DNA of 64,000 nt from JAOZHU01 sp964632845. Lineage in GTDB: Archaea > Thermoproteota > Bathyarchaeia > Bathyarchaeales > Bathycorpusculaceae. Both the position numbers and the translations under genes were made by a program. Positions within the stretch are counted from its first letter, which is position 1. Each line of letters begins with the position of its first letter. Of this stretch, positions 1 through 9,040 are shown piece after piece. The stretch is from positions 1 through 64,000 of the forward strand of contig CAZWDU010000007.1 of assembly GCA_964632845.1 (NCBI GenBank), given 5' to 3'. The notes under the pieces are model-generated. The model was given only the letters and a program-made list of their open reading frames with translations. It did no database searches and was not told the DNA's origin.

Positions 1-455
1 TCCACAGCGTAGCCAACATGTTCCGACGCCGAGACTTCAACATCGAAAGCATCACAGTTGGACATACGGAACAAAAAGGCCTTTCCCGAATGACCATAAC
101 CGTCAGCGGAGACGATAAAACGCTAGAGCAAGTGGTCAAGCAAATGAACAAACTCATAGACGTCGTCAAAGTCGCCAGCCTAGAACCAGAGAACATCGTA
201 ACCCGCGAACTAGCCCTCGTCAAAGTCAACGCTCCAGACTCCAAAACCCGCTCCGACATAATCAACTGCGTCGAAGTCTTCCGCGGACGCGTCGTCGACG
301 TATCACCCGACACCCTAGCCATAGAAATCACAGGCACACCTGACAAAATCGACGCGTTCCTCAACCTCATGAAAACCTACGGCATAATGGAACTCGCACG
401 AACAGGCTTAACAGCCCTTTCACGCGGAGTAACATCCATTCGCATAGACGAGTAA
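1..455 (+). CDS. ilvN: Acetolactate synthase small (regulatory) subunit, 5' end cut by window
   Basis: The reading frame is open from base 3 and reads through the first ATG at 18, so the gene begins left of the window and about 150 C-terminal residues are seen. An N-terminal ACT domain is visible (FRRRDFNIES, then a VGHTEQKGLSRMTITV strand), followed by the C-terminal small-subunit domain (RELALVKVNAP, EVFRGRVVDVSPDTLAIEITG, GIMELARTG). In the family this subunit binds the catalytic IlvB subunit and gives feedback control by branched-chain amino acids. It lies 74 bases ahead of leuC on the same strand, and shared regulation with leucine synthesis is inferred. The catalytic subunit is presumably just upstream. 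Confidence 0.93.
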   Translation, partial: HSVANMFRRRDFNIESITVGHTEQKGLSRMTITVSGDDKTLEQVVKQMNKLIDVVKVASLEPENIVTRELALVKVNAPDSKTRSDIINCVEVFRGRVVDVSPDTLAIEITGTPDKIDAFLNLMKTYGIMELARTGLTALSRGVTSIRIDE

Positions 456-529
456 ACCGCGCGGAAAACCACACCCCCACTTTGTTCATCACCAGTAAAA
501 AATTAAAATTGAAAAGGAAAACGAAGAAC

Positions 530-1795
530 ATGAACATAACCGAAAAAATCCTAGCCCACGCCTCAAACAAACGCGTGGTGCACCCAGACGACATAGTAGA
601 CGCCGCTGTGGACACAATAATGGTCCACGACTTAACCGGACCCTTAGCCATAGAAGCATTCAAACGCATCGGCGTCAACCACGTCTGGAACAACAAAAAA
701 ATCGTCATAATCCTAGACCACCAAGTACCCGCAGAATCCGTAAAAGCAGCAGAACTACACAAAATGCTAAGAGAATTTGCCCAAGAACAACAAATACGCT
801 TGTACGACGTAGGCAAAGGCGGCATATGCCACCAAGTCATGCCCGAAAAAGGCCACGTGCAGCCAGGCGCGTTGATAGTGGGCGCAGACTCACACACGTG
901 CACGTACGGCGCTTTTGGCGCTTTCGCCACGGGAATAGGCTCCACTGAGGCAGCAGCAGTTTTTGCCACGGGCAAGATTTGGTTAAAAGTGCCTGAAGCC
1001 ATCCGAATACGCGTAAAAGGAAAGTTTCCTGAGTACGTGACGCCTAAAGACTTAATACTAGCAGTAATCGGCAAGTTAGGCGTTGACGGAGCAATATACA
1101 AAAGCGCAGAGTTCACAGGCTCAACAATACGCGACATGAGCATGGCAGGAAGGATGACCATGTGCAACATGGCAGTGGAGATGGGCGCCAAAAACGGTAT
1201 CATAGCTCCCGACGCAGTTACCCGCAAGTTTCTAGAGGGCAGGACCGCTGAGCCTTTGCCAGCGTTTGAAGCGTTACAGAGCGACGCAGACGCTGTTTAC
1301 GCCGAAACCGTCAAGTTTAACGTTGCAGGCTTAGAGCCGCAGGTAGCGTGCCCCTCATCAGTGGATAACGTTAAGCCCGTTGCCGAGGTAAGCGGCACAC
1401 CCGTTGACCAAGCATTCATTGGATCGTGCACTAACGGGCGGATTGAGGATTTGCGATTAGCCGCGCAAGTACTGAAGGGCAAACGAGTTAAAGACGGCGT
1501 GAGAGCGCTGGTGATTCCCGCGTCTCAGGAAGTGTACGCGCAGGCGCTGCAGGAAGGGTTGCTGGAAGTTTTCACGGCTGCCGGCGCTATAGTGTGCGGT
1601 TCAGCATGTGGTCCTTGCTTGGGCGGGCACATAGGCTTATTAGCTTCAGGAGAAACATGCGTTAGCACCTCAAACCGCAACTTCATCGGCAGGATGGGCA
1701 GCACCGAAGCTAAGGTGTACTTGGCTTCGCCTGCTACGGTAGCAGCTTCAGCGGTAACAGGCAGCATAACTGATCCGCGGAAACTGGAGGCGTAG
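530..1795 (+). CDS. leuC: 3-isopropylmalate dehydratase large subunit
   Basis: An aconitase-superfamily protein of 421 residues, the archaeal LeuC/HacA length. Iron-sulfur and active-site segments are clear: GADSHTCTYGAFGAFATG, IGSCTNGRIEDL and CGSACGPCLGGH, which supply the three cluster cysteines. With LeuD it isomerises 2-isopropylmalate to 3-isopropylmalate. A TTG at 482 would add 16 lysine-rich residues with no family match. The ATG at 530 (MNITEKILAHAS) matches the usual N-terminus, so I chose it. Homoaconitase activity cannot be excluded from sequence, but the leuD-leuB-leuA neighbours argue for leucine synthesis. Confidence 0.93.
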   Translation: MNITEKILAHASNKRVVHPDDIVDAAVDTIMVHDLTGPLAIEAFKRIGVNHVWNNKKIVIILDHQVPAESVKAAELHKMLREFAQEQQIRLYDVGKGGICHQVMPEKGHVQPGALIVGADSHTCTYGAFGAFATGIGSTEAAAVFATGKIWLKVPEAIRIRVKGKFPEYVTPKDLILAVIGKLGVDGAIYKSAEFTGSTIRDMSMAGRMTMCNMAVEMGAKNGIIAPDAVTRKFLEGRTAEPLPAFEALQSDADAVYAETVKFNVAGLEPQVACPSSVDNVKPVAEVSGTPVDQAFIGSCTNGRIEDLRLAAQVLKGKRVKDGVRALVIPASQEVYAQALQEGLLEVFTAAGAIVCGSACGPCLGGHIGLLASGETCVSTSNRNFIGRMGSTEAKVYLASPATVAASAVTGSITDPRKLEA

Positions 1796-1801
1796 AAAAG
1801 C

Positions 1802-2299
1802 GTGAAAGCTAAGGGAACCGCGATAAAATTCGGAGATAACGTTGACACAGACGTGATTCTGCCCGGCAAATACTTAGTGCTGACTAACCCGAAAGAGTTG
1901 GCTGAGCACGCGATGGCGGGGTTAGACTTAGCGTTTCCTGAAAAAGCACGCAAAGGCGTGGTTGTGGTCGGCGGCAAAAACTTTGGCTGCGGCTCCAGCC
2001 GAGAGCAAGCACCGTTAGCGTTGAAGTACGCTGGCGTCCAATGCGTGCTGGCGGAGTCGTTTGCACGGATTTTCTTCCGAAACGCCATAAACATCGGCTT
2101 ACCCGCAGTCGAAGCTAAAGGCATTGCTGTTGCAGTGGATGAGGGTGATGTGCTGGAAGTGGATTTTGAAGCGGGTACAGTGCAGAACTTGTCGAAAAAG
2201 CAGAGCCTGCAAGCGAGCAAGCTGCCAGCGTTTATTATGGAGATATTGGCGGATGGAGGACTAATTGAGAATTTACGAAAGAGGATGAAAAAGAAATGA
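1802..2299 (+). CDS. leuD: 3-isopropylmalate dehydratase small subunit
   Basis: A 165-residue swivelling-domain protein starting at GTG six bases after leuC. Family landmarks are FGDNVDTDVILPGKYL near the N-terminus, GGKNFGCGSSREQAP in the substrate-binding loop and AESFARIFFRNAINIGLP. It forms the dehydratase with LeuC. The gene ends inside the start of leuB (ATGA overlap at 2296-2299), so the two are probably translationally coupled. Confidence 0.93.
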   Translation: MKAKGTAIKFGDNVDTDVILPGKYLVLTNPKELAEHAMAGLDLAFPEKARKGVVVVGGKNFGCGSSREQAPLALKYAGVQCVLAESFARIFFRNAINIGLPAVEAKGIAVAVDEGDVLEVDFEAGTVQNLSKKQSLQASKLPAFIMEILADGGLIENLRKRMKKK

Positions 2300-3333
2300 C
2301 TGAATACAAAATATCCGTAATCAAAGGAGATGGAATAGGTCCCGAATTGACAGAGGCAACACTAAAAGTGCTGGCGGCTGCACAAGCCAAATTCGGGTTG
2401 AACCTGAAAATGGTTGAGGCGGAAGCAGGCGACATGTGTGCAGAGCGGAGAGGTGTGCCTTTGCCAGCGGACAGCGTGGAAAAAATCAAAGCTTCACACG
2501 CGTGCTTGAAGGGTCCGGTTGGCGAAACCGCTGCTGATGTTATCGTGAAGTTAAGGTTGATGTTTGACCTTTACGCGAACCTGCGACCGATAAAGACGTA
2601 TCCAGCGGCAGCTGTGGCGCGGCCTGATATTGACATGTTTTTTGTGCGGGAGAACACTGAAGACGTTTACAAGGGCTTAGAGTTCACCATAGGCAACGAT
2701 GCTGCTGTCTGTTTACGGGTTATCACGCGCAAGAACTGCGAGCGCATAGCCAAAAAAGCCTTCGAGACTGCGCGGTTGCGTAAAGGCAAAAAGAAGGTTA
2801 CTGCGATTCACAAGGCGAACGTTATGCGCGTGACTGATGGTTTGTTTGCCAGCGTGTGCCGAGAAGTCTCCAAGCAGTATCCTGATATTGCGTTTAACGA
2901 GTTGTATGTGGACGCGGCAAGCATGCGTTTGATTAAGGAGCCGCAGAGCTTCGATGTGCTGCTTACGTGCAACATGTTCGGTGATATATTATCGGATGAG
3001 GCCGCTCAGCTTATCGGCGGCTTAGGTATGGCTCCGGGCGCCAACATAGGTGACAGTTTTGCTCTTTTTGAGCCGATTCACGGTTCAGCGCCGAACAGGG
3101 CGGGAAAGCAGACGGCGAATCCGTTGTCGATGATACTGGCGGCGAAGATGATGCTGGAGTGGCTCGGCGAAAAATACAAAGACGCCAAATGTATGAAGGC
3201 AGCAAACGCGATTGAAGCTGCGGTGGTGGCGACGTTGCGTAGCGGCGATACTGTGCCTGACTTAGGCGGCAAAACCACGACGCTGGGTATGGCTGAAGCC
3301 ATAGCTGCGGCTGTAGCCAAAGGAAAGAGTTGA
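2296..3333 (+). CDS. leuB: 3-isopropylmalate dehydrogenase (isocitrate/isopropylmalate dehydrogenase family)
   Basis: A 345-residue beta-decarboxylating dehydrogenase. Visible are the N-terminal IKGDGIGPELTEA loop, FVRENTEDVYKG in the substrate region, a lysine-containing AIHKANVMR segment, LTCNMFGDILSDEAAQL with the metal-binding aspartates, and FEPIHGSAPNRAGK in the NAD loop. The family oxidises and decarboxylates 3-isopropylmalate to 2-oxoisocaproate. The ENTED variant is shared by archaeal isopropylmalate and homoisocitrate dehydrogenases, so the substrate is assigned from the leuCD-leuA context. Confidence 0.9.
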   Translation: MTEYKISVIKGDGIGPELTEATLKVLAAAQAKFGLNLKMVEAEAGDMCAERRGVPLPADSVEKIKASHACLKGPVGETAADVIVKLRLMFDLYANLRPIKTYPAAAVARPDIDMFFVRENTEDVYKGLEFTIGNDAAVCLRVITRKNCERIAKKAFETARLRKGKKKVTAIHKANVMRVTDGLFASVCREVSKQYPDIAFNELYVDAASMRLIKEPQSFDVLLTCNMFGDILSDEAAQLIGGLGMAPGANIGDSFALFEPIHGSAPNRAGKQTANPLSMILAAKMMLEWLGEKYKDAKCMKAANAIEAAVVATLRSGDTVPDLGGKTTTLGMAEAIAAAVAKGKS

Positions 3334-3339
3334 GGTGCC

Positions 3340-4863
3340 ATGAAAGCGAAAAGCCTAGGTCGCATCCGTATTTTTGACACCACCCTGAGAGACGGCGAGC
3401 AGACTCCTGGCGTTTCGCTTACGCTGGATGATAAGATAGAGATTGCGCGTCAACTAAGCCTGCTGGGTGTTGACGCGATTGAAGCTGGCTCGCCGATGTC
3501 TTCTGAAGGCGAAAAAAAAGTAGTCAAGGAAATCGCCAAGGCAGGATTAGAAAGTGAAATCTGCGCTTTGGCGCGCGCTACAAGAAGCGACATTGACGCG
3601 GCAGTTGAATGTGACGTTGACGTGATTCACACGTTTATCCCCACTTCGCCCGTGCAGATGAAGTACGCTGTGGGCTTGTCACCTGAGCAAGTGCTAGAGG
3701 CGACAACAGATGCAGTTGAGTACGTTAAGAAGCACGGGTTGAAATGCGAGTTTTCACCCATGGACGCCACAAGGTCGGAACCAAGGTTCCTGAAGAAAGT
3801 GTGCCAAGCCGCTGAGAAAGCAGGCACAGACATGATAAACATCCCTGACACCGTGGGCATAATGGTTCCTCGAACCATGAGCAAACTCATAGAAGACATC
3901 AAGGTAGCAGTAAAAGTTCCGTTGAGCATACACTGCCATGATGATTTTGGTATGGCGGTAGCGAACTCGTTAGCGGCTGTGGAAGCAGGCGCCGCCCAAG
4001 TGCACGCTACGATTAACGGCTTAGGCGAAAGAGCAGGCAACGCTGCGTTGGAAGAAGTGGTTATGGCGCTGCACATGATTTACAAGTTGAAGACAGGCGT
4101 CAACACGCGGTTGTTGTACAGCACCTCCAGAATGGTAGCCACGCTAACAGGCATTTCGGTGCAGGCGAACAAGGCGCTTGTCGGCGAAAACGCCTTTGCG
4201 CATGAGTCAGGCATTCACACGCGCGGCGTAACCGCCAAACCGTTAACCTTTGAGCCCATAAAACCCGAGTTGGTGGGGCGCACAAGAACGCTGGTGGCTG
4301 GGAAACTGGCGGGAACCCGCGGCATCAAAGCCGAACTAGAAGATGTAGGAATACACCCAACCGAAGAGCAACTGAAGGAAATCGTTCAACGCGTAAAAGA
4401 CTTAGGCGACAAAGGTAAAATGGTGACTGACGCGGATTTGATAGCTTTAACTTCCGCGGTCATGGGTGAAGTCATACGCGAAGAAAAAATCGTTGACCTA
4501 GGCGACTTAGCCGTGATAACAGGCATCAAAGTTATCCCAACAGCCTCAGTGAAACTGGTGCTAGACGGCAAAGAATACGTAGCAGCGGAGACAGGCGTTG
4601 GACCAGTAGACGCCGTGTTAAAGGCTATACAGAAGCTCACCAGCAGCCTCGCAAAAATCCGACTCAAAGAATACCGCATTGAAGCTATAACTGGCGGCTC
4701 AAACGCCGTAGCCGAAGTTGTCATAAAAGTAGAAGACGAGCAGGGACACATCGTTTCGGCACGCGCAGCCCGCGAGGACATCGTTATGGCAAGCGTTGAA
4801 GCCATGATAAACGGCATAAACAAGTGCCTAATAAAAAACAGGAAGCAGGGAAACAAAAAGTGA
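3340..4863 (+). CDS. leuA: 2-isopropylmalate synthase (LeuA/CimA/homocitrate synthase family)
   Basis: A 507-residue protein with a DRE-TIM metallolyase barrel (FDTTLRDGEQTPGVS at residues 12-26, HCHDDFGMAVANS, GLGERAGNAALEE, HESGIHTRG) and a C-terminal LeuA dimer domain of about 120 residues that usually carries feedback control. It condenses acetyl-CoA with 2-oxoisovalerate as the first committed step of leucine synthesis. The regulatory domain and full length favour LeuA over homocitrate synthase. Citramalate synthase remains possible because the families are hard to separate. The last codon region overlaps the GTG start of pheA. Confidence 0.88.
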   Translation: MKAKSLGRIRIFDTTLRDGEQTPGVSLTLDDKIEIARQLSLLGVDAIEAGSPMSSEGEKKVVKEIAKAGLESEICALARATRSDIDAAVECDVDVIHTFIPTSPVQMKYAVGLSPEQVLEATTDAVEYVKKHGLKCEFSPMDATRSEPRFLKKVCQAAEKAGTDMINIPDTVGIMVPRTMSKLIEDIKVAVKVPLSIHCHDDFGMAVANSLAAVEAGAAQVHATINGLGERAGNAALEEVVMALHMIYKLKTGVNTRLLYSTSRMVATLTGISVQANKALVGENAFAHESGIHTRGVTAKPLTFEPIKPELVGRTRTLVAGKLAGTRGIKAELEDVGIHPTEEQLKEIVQRVKDLGDKGKMVTDADLIALTSAVMGEVIREEKIVDLGDLAVITGIKVIPTASVKLVLDGKEYVAAETGVGPVDAVLKAIQKLTSSLAKIRLKEYRIEAITGGSNAVAEVVIKVEDEQGHIVSARAAREDIVMASVEAMINGINKCLIKNRKQGNKK

Positions 4864-5678
4864 AAGTAGCCTTCCAAGGAGAAAGAGGCGCCTACAGCGA
4901 AAACGCAGTCTACGCCTTTTTCGGCGCGTCAGTGGAAGTCAAACCGTGCCGAGACCTCTCGGAAGCGTTCGACAGCGTAGCCAAAAAAGAAACACAATAC
5001 GGCGTCGTACCCATCGAAAACTCCTTAGAAGGGAGCGTAAACCAAACCTACGACCTGTTCCTAACGCACGACTTGAAAGTCTGCGGCGAAATCATAATCC
5101 GCATCTCCCACTGCCTAATTGCGAACCCAAACACGAGCTTAGACGCGGTTAAAGCAGTTTACTCGCACCCCCAAGCCCTCGCGCAGTGCCGCACTTTTCT
5201 GGAACGCTTAGGACGCGAGCTTATCCCCACCTACGACACAGCAGGCAGCGTCAAAATGCTAAAAGAAAAAGGCTTAAAGGACGCGGCAGCAGTAGCCAGC
5301 GAAAAAGCCGCAGAAATCTACGGCATGAAAATCCTCGCCAGAGAAATAGAAGACAACCCCTCAAACTACACGCGGTTTTTTGTCCTAGCCCACGAAGACT
5401 CGCCGATAACAGGCAGAGACAAAACCTCAATAATCTTCTCCGCAGCCCACACGCCAGGCTCACTATACACGGCACTAAACGAGTTTGCGAAGCGAAAAAT
5501 AAACCTGACCCGCATCGAGTCCAGACCCACCAAGCAGAAACCGTGGGAATACAACTTTTACTTGGATTTTGAGGGCCACCGAGGCGAAGGCAACTGCGCT
5601 GAAGCATTGAAAGCACTGGAAAAAAGTGCTTTGTTCGTGAAAATCTTAGGTTCCTACCCGAAAGCTGCACAGCGGTAA
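4860..5678 (+). CDS. pheA: Prephenate dehydratase with ACT domain
   Basis: A 272-residue monofunctional prephenate dehydratase. The catalytic domain starts VAFQGERGAYSE and contains PIENSLEGSV and the diagnostic NYTRFFVL near residue 180. A C-terminal ACT domain carries the phenylalanine-sensing ESRPTK motif. It converts prephenate to phenylpyruvate. I chose the GTG at 4860, which overlaps the leuA stop as GTGA and has a GGAAG-like site upstream. The longer GTG frame at 4824 lies inside leuA and has no family counterpart. The gene sits at the end of the leucine operon rather than in the aromatic operon it meets tail to tail. Confidence 0.92.
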   Translation: MKVAFQGERGAYSENAVYAFFGASVEVKPCRDLSEAFDSVAKKETQYGVVPIENSLEGSVNQTYDLFLTHDLKVCGEIIIRISHCLIANPNTSLDAVKAVYSHPQALAQCRTFLERLGRELIPTYDTAGSVKMLKEKGLKDAAAVASEKAAEIYGMKILAREIEDNPSNYTRFFVLAHEDSPITGRDKTSIIFSAAHTPGSLYTALNEFAKRKINLTRIESRPTKQKPWEYNFYLDFEGHRGEGNCAEALKALEKSALFVKILGSYPKAAQR

Positions 5679-5693
5679 ATATGCGTAAGCGGT

Positions 5694-6566
5694 TTAGCTC
5701 TCAGTTGCCTCTAACATCTTGTACATAATCTCGTAAGACCGTGCGTAACCCCCGCTGGCTTTCACCAGCTTCGCCTTCAACTGCTCCATCTTGCGGGCAA
5801 TAGCCGCTGGGTCTTTCTGCTTTATCAGTTTCAGCCACTCACACGCTTTCTCTATAAACCGCTCTTCAAGCTTCGATAGCTCCGGCAAGTCCAGTTGCAG
5901 GCTAGCGTACAGTTCAGGGTTCTCCAGCGCCGTGGCTTCAGCCAAAGTGAACAGCATACGGTAAGTGGTGCCAGCCACTTTCTTAGTTTCAGCGTAATCC
6001 GCCTGCTCCAAAAGCGCGTCGCAGGCAACAAAGCCGAGGAAATGCGGCAAACCCAGAACAACAGACATCAACTCATCATGCTTCGCAGGCGACATCACAA
6101 ACACGCGCGCCTCCTTCTGCTCCAGCCACTTCTTGAAGGCTTCCGCAAAATCTTTTTCCGCAGGGTTGGTTGGCGTGAGAACGAAAGCTTTATGCCCGAC
6201 GCCTTTGCTGCCGGGACCAAAAACAGGATGTGTACCCAACACGACGCCGCGTTTAATGTGTTTGTGCATAATATCGACTGGCTTTTCTTTGATGGAGCAT
6301 ATGTCCATTACCACTTGTCCGTCGCGTATGCTGGGCGCAACAGTTTCAACAACGCTTTCAAAAGCGCTTATGGACACGCAGATTACTACTCTATCAGCGT
6401 TCTGCACGGCTCCTGCGAAGTCAGCGGTCTCAACCGCCAATTCGCTTTTCAGTTTCGCCAGTTTCTCAGGTTTCCTATCAGCCACAACCACAGAGTAGCC
6501 TTCTTCGAGAAAGAACTTGGCAAACCAAACACCCATTTTTCCCGCGCCAAGCACCGCTACTCTCAT
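5694..6566 (-). CDS. tyrA: Prephenate dehydrogenase (TyrA family)
   Basis: A 290-residue Rossmann-fold dehydrogenase starting MRVAVLGAGKMG (dinucleotide-binding loop), with GTHPVFGPGSKG and the helical C-terminal dimer domain of TyrA proteins. It oxidatively decarboxylates prephenate to 4-hydroxyphenylpyruvate. The ATG at 6566 overlaps the aminotransferase stop as ATGA, so I prefer it to the ATG five codons upstream. It is the last gene of the minus-strand aromatic operon and is separated by only 15 bases from the converging pheA. Arogenate use cannot be ruled out. Confidence 0.9.
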   Translation of the reverse strand: MRVAVLGAGKMGVWFAKFFLEEGYSVVVADRKPEKLAKLKSELAVETADFAGAVQNADRVVICVSISAFESVVETVAPSIRDGQVVMDICSIKEKPVDIMHKHIKRGVVLGTHPVFGPGSKGVGHKAFVLTPTNPAEKDFAEAFKKWLEQKEARVFVMSPAKHDELMSVVLGLPHFLGFVACDALLEQADYAETKKVAGTTYRMLFTLAEATALENPELYASLQLDLPELSKLEERFIEKACEWLKLIKQKDPAAIARKMEQLKAKLVKASGGYARSYEIMYKMLEATES

Positions 6567-7636
6567 TGCAGCGCCTCGCAAATCTTGTTCAAAGCAGCTT
6601 CAATATCGTTTCTAGGCGCGGTTAATGATATACGAAAGTGCTCTCGGTAATCGCCGAACGATGTGCCCGGAGCCACGGCTACACCCTTGTCCAGCAGGTC
6701 CAACGCGAAACGCTCCGAGTCTAAGCCGCGGCGTCTTGGAAACACGTAGAACGGAGCATCAGGCTCTGTGAACTCCAAGCCTGCTTTGGCTAGGATTTCG
6801 CAGGCGATTTTCGCTCTTTCTTGGTACTCGCTTTTAATGCCCTTTGTTAACTCGTCGTGAATTCCCAGCGCTTTTAGTGCGGCTTCTTGGATGAACACTG
6901 GAACGTTGCTGAACGTGATTTGGTTTAGCCTAGCTATTTGGTCGATGAAGGCTTTGTTGGCGACGACGTAGCCGATTCGCCAGCCTGTCATGGTGAACAT
7001 TTTGGAGAAGCCCGTGACCATCATGTGGTTGCCGCCGTAGTCCAGTATGCTCTTTGTTTTGACGAAGCTTATGTCCGCGTAAACCTCATCAGACAAAACT
7101 GGTATGCCCCTGTCGTTGGCAAGCTGCACGATGCCGTCCATGCTCTTGGCGTCCATGACGTTGCTGGTGGGGTTGTTCGGGTTGTTCAGGATTATCATCC
7201 GCGTGTTCTGGTCAATTAAGCGCTTAAACGCCTCAAGGTCTACCTGCCACCGGGCATCAAACTCCGTCTTCAACAGCCGCGTCTCAGCGCCGAGGGTTTT
7301 AGCGGTTAACCCGTAAGCTGTCCAGTAAGGCGTGGGAATGACAACGTTGCCGCCGCCCTTAAGCAGCAAGTACATCGTAGCGAAAACGCCCCATTTGGAG
7401 CCAGGAGTAATCACAATATTATCTGCTGAAACGCCGTGGATGCTTGCGAGTTTTTCTCTGAGGCTTTTCTCGCCGTACGCAGAGGCGTACTTGGTTTTTC
7501 CCCTCTTCATTGCTTCATACGCAGCTTCAACTATCGCAGGGGGCGTTTCCAAGTCAGGGTCACCGATGTTTAACTTGATTATTTTTTTGCCTTCGTTTTC
7601 GAGTTTTATTGCTTTCTCGTTTATTTCATACAACAT
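6563..7636 (-). CDS. Class I/II PLP aminotransferase, probable aromatic aminotransferase
   Basis: A 357-residue fold-type I aminotransferase with LNIGDPDLETP near the N-terminus, TPGSKWGVFATM, NNPNNPTSNVM, SDEVYADISF and the PLP lysine in TGFSKMFTMTGWRIGY. It sits between chorismate mutase and prephenate dehydrogenase, so the inferred job is the final transamination of phenylpyruvate and hydroxyphenylpyruvate. An in-frame TGA just upstream (the chorismate mutase stop) fixes the start at the ATG at 7636. Family members use varied amino donors, so the substrate is inferred from context. Confidence 0.85.
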   Translation of the reverse strand: MLYEINEKAIKLENEGKKIIKLNIGDPDLETPPAIVEAAYEAMKRGKTKYASAYGEKSLREKLASIHGVSADNIVITPGSKWGVFATMYLLLKGGGNVVIPTPYWTAYGLTAKTLGAETRLLKTEFDARWQVDLEAFKRLIDQNTRMIILNNPNNPTSNVMDAKSMDGIVQLANDRGIPVLSDEVYADISFVKTKSILDYGGNHMMVTGFSKMFTMTGWRIGYVVANKAFIDQIARLNQITFSNVPVFIQEAALKALGIHDELTKGIKSEYQERAKIACEILAKAGLEFTEPDAPFYVFPRRRGLDSERFALDLLDKGVAVAPGTSFGDYREHFRISLTAPRNDIEAALNKICEALQ

Positions 7637-7648
7637 GTTCCAGCAGCC

Positions 7649-7927
7649 TCATTCGCGTTTTTCTTCCACTTCCTGAACGGCGCTGCACATATTAACTATT
7701 TGACGGTACACAGCTTCCACCTGAACCGCGTCCAAACCTAGCGCAGTAGCTTTCTTCCGAATGTGCACGTACACGTCGTTTTCTCTTGGGATGTCTTTTA
7801 TGGGAATTTTCTGTTTCCTCTTCAACGAACCGATCGCCCTACAGATGCTCATTCTCTTGTTCAAGGACTGCAGGATTTCCTCGTCCACCTCATCAATTCT
7901 CTTCCGCAATTGGTTAATGTCGTCCAT
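7649..7927 (-). CDS. aroQ: Chorismate mutase, AroQ class
   Basis: A 92-residue all-helical protein of the AroQ type: LRKRIDEVDEEILQSLNKRM at the N-terminus, the conserved arginine and lysine pattern through ICRAIGSLKRKQ, then a predicted C-terminal helix pair. It rearranges chorismate to prephenate, which feeds both pheA and tyrA in this window. The gene follows aroC directly (start 7927, aroC stop 7928) and precedes the aminotransferase by 12 bases. Confidence 0.9.
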   Translation of the reverse strand: MDDINQLRKRIDEVDEEILQSLNKRMSICRAIGSLKRKQKIPIKDIPRENDVYVHIRKKATALGLDAVQVEAVYRQIVNMCSAVQEVEEKRE

Positions 7928-9040
7928 TCATTTTTGCTCCTTCAAAACTTTCGGAATGAAACCCGCGCGAACCATGTGGTCAGCCAACACTATTGCCACA
8001 GCAGCTTCCGCCGCGGGCACAGCCTTAGGAACCACGCAGGGGTCATGCCTGCCGCCTATCTCAATAGCGGTGTCTTCTATCCTTGCCAAATCAACGGTCT
8101 GCTGCTTTTTCGCGATGGACGGTGTGGGCTTCACGGCTACTCGTGCTATGAGTGGCATGCCTGATGAAATGCCGCCCACTATTCCGCCTGCGTTATTCGT
8201 TAACGCTGTAACCCTTCCGTTTCGAATTGAGTAGGCATCGTTGTTTTCTGAGCCTTTTAGTTTCGCAGCTGTGAAGCCTACGCCGAATTCAACGCCTTTC
8301 ACCGCGGGAACCGCAAGCAACATTTTAGCTATGTCCGCGTCTAAGGCGTCAAACAGTGGCTCGCCTACTCCCGCTGGAACGCCTAGGGCTGTGATTTCGA
8401 TTATGCCGCCTAGGCTGTCTCCTTCTTTTCGAGTAGCTACGATAGCTTTTTCCATTTCCTCGGCGCATGCCTTATCTGGGCATCTTACGGCGGTTTCGTA
8501 GCGGCGGCTGCAGATTTCCTCGAAACTGAGCGCTTTTTCCATTTTCACTTTACCTATGGCTGTGGTGTAAGCCGCCACATCAACGCCGAATTGGCTTAGA
8601 AGTTTTTTGGCTACTGCGCCAGCCATTATTAGCGCTACGGTAACTCTTCCAGAGAAGCGTCCGCCGCCGCGGTAATCGTTGAAGCCACCATACTTGACGC
8701 GTGCCGCGTAATCGGCGTGTGACGGTCTGGGTAAATCTTTCATTGCGTCGTAGTCGCTGTAGTTTGCTTCTTTGTTTGTTACGGTTATGGCGATGGGTGC
8801 GCCTGTTGTGAAGCCGTTGAAAACGCCTGAGAGAATCTCCGCAGTGTCTTTCTCTATTCTGGCGGACACAATTGCTGGTTGCAGTGGGATTCGCCTGTCC
8901 AGTTCGGCTTGGATGTCCTTTTCGGAGAGAGGTAGCCCTGCTGGGCATCCGTCTATGATTACGCCTACGTGTTTGCCGTGACTTTCTCCGAAGGAGGTGA
9001 CCACGAATTCTTTACCTATCGAGTTCCCCGCCAACCACAT
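7928..9040 (-). CDS. aroC: Chorismate synthase
   Basis: A 370-residue protein with all three family signatures: SFGESHGKHVG near residue 16, RPSHADYAARVKYG around residue 105, and RGGGRFSGR with a C-terminal GRHDPC segment. It makes chorismate from EPSP using reduced flavin. The ATG at 9040 overlaps the end of aroA by 29 bases. A TTG two codons downstream would give an N-terminus closer to homologues (AGNSIGK), so the start is uncertain by two residues. Confidence 0.95.
   Translation of the reverse strand: MWLAGNSIGKEFVVTSFGESHGKHVGVIIDGCPAGLPLSEKDIQAELDRRIPLQPAIVSARIEKDTAEILSGVFNGFTTGAPIAITVTNKEANYSDYDAMKDLPRPSHADYAARVKYGGFNDYRGGGRFSGRVTVALIMAGAVAKKLLSQFGVDVAAYTTAIGKVKMEKALSFEEICSRRYETAVRCPDKACAEEMEKAIVATRKEGDSLGGIIEITALGVPAGVGEPLFDALDADIAKMLLAVPAVKGVEFGVGFTAAKLKGSENNDAYSIRNGRVTALTNNAGGIVGGISSGMPLIARVAVKPTPSIAKKQQTVDLARIEDTAIEIGGRHDPCVVPKAVPAAEAAVAIVLADHMVRAGFIPKVLKEQK

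Noticed and set aside
367..1227. A 286-codon minus-strand frame opposite leuC
   Set aside because: It lies antisense to clearly conserved LeuC sequence, its composition is a complement artefact, and it has no recognisable motif.
5895..6650. A 251-codon plus-strand frame opposite tyrA and the aminotransferase end
   Set aside because: Both antisense genes are well supported by motifs and ATGA coupling, and this frame has no family signal.
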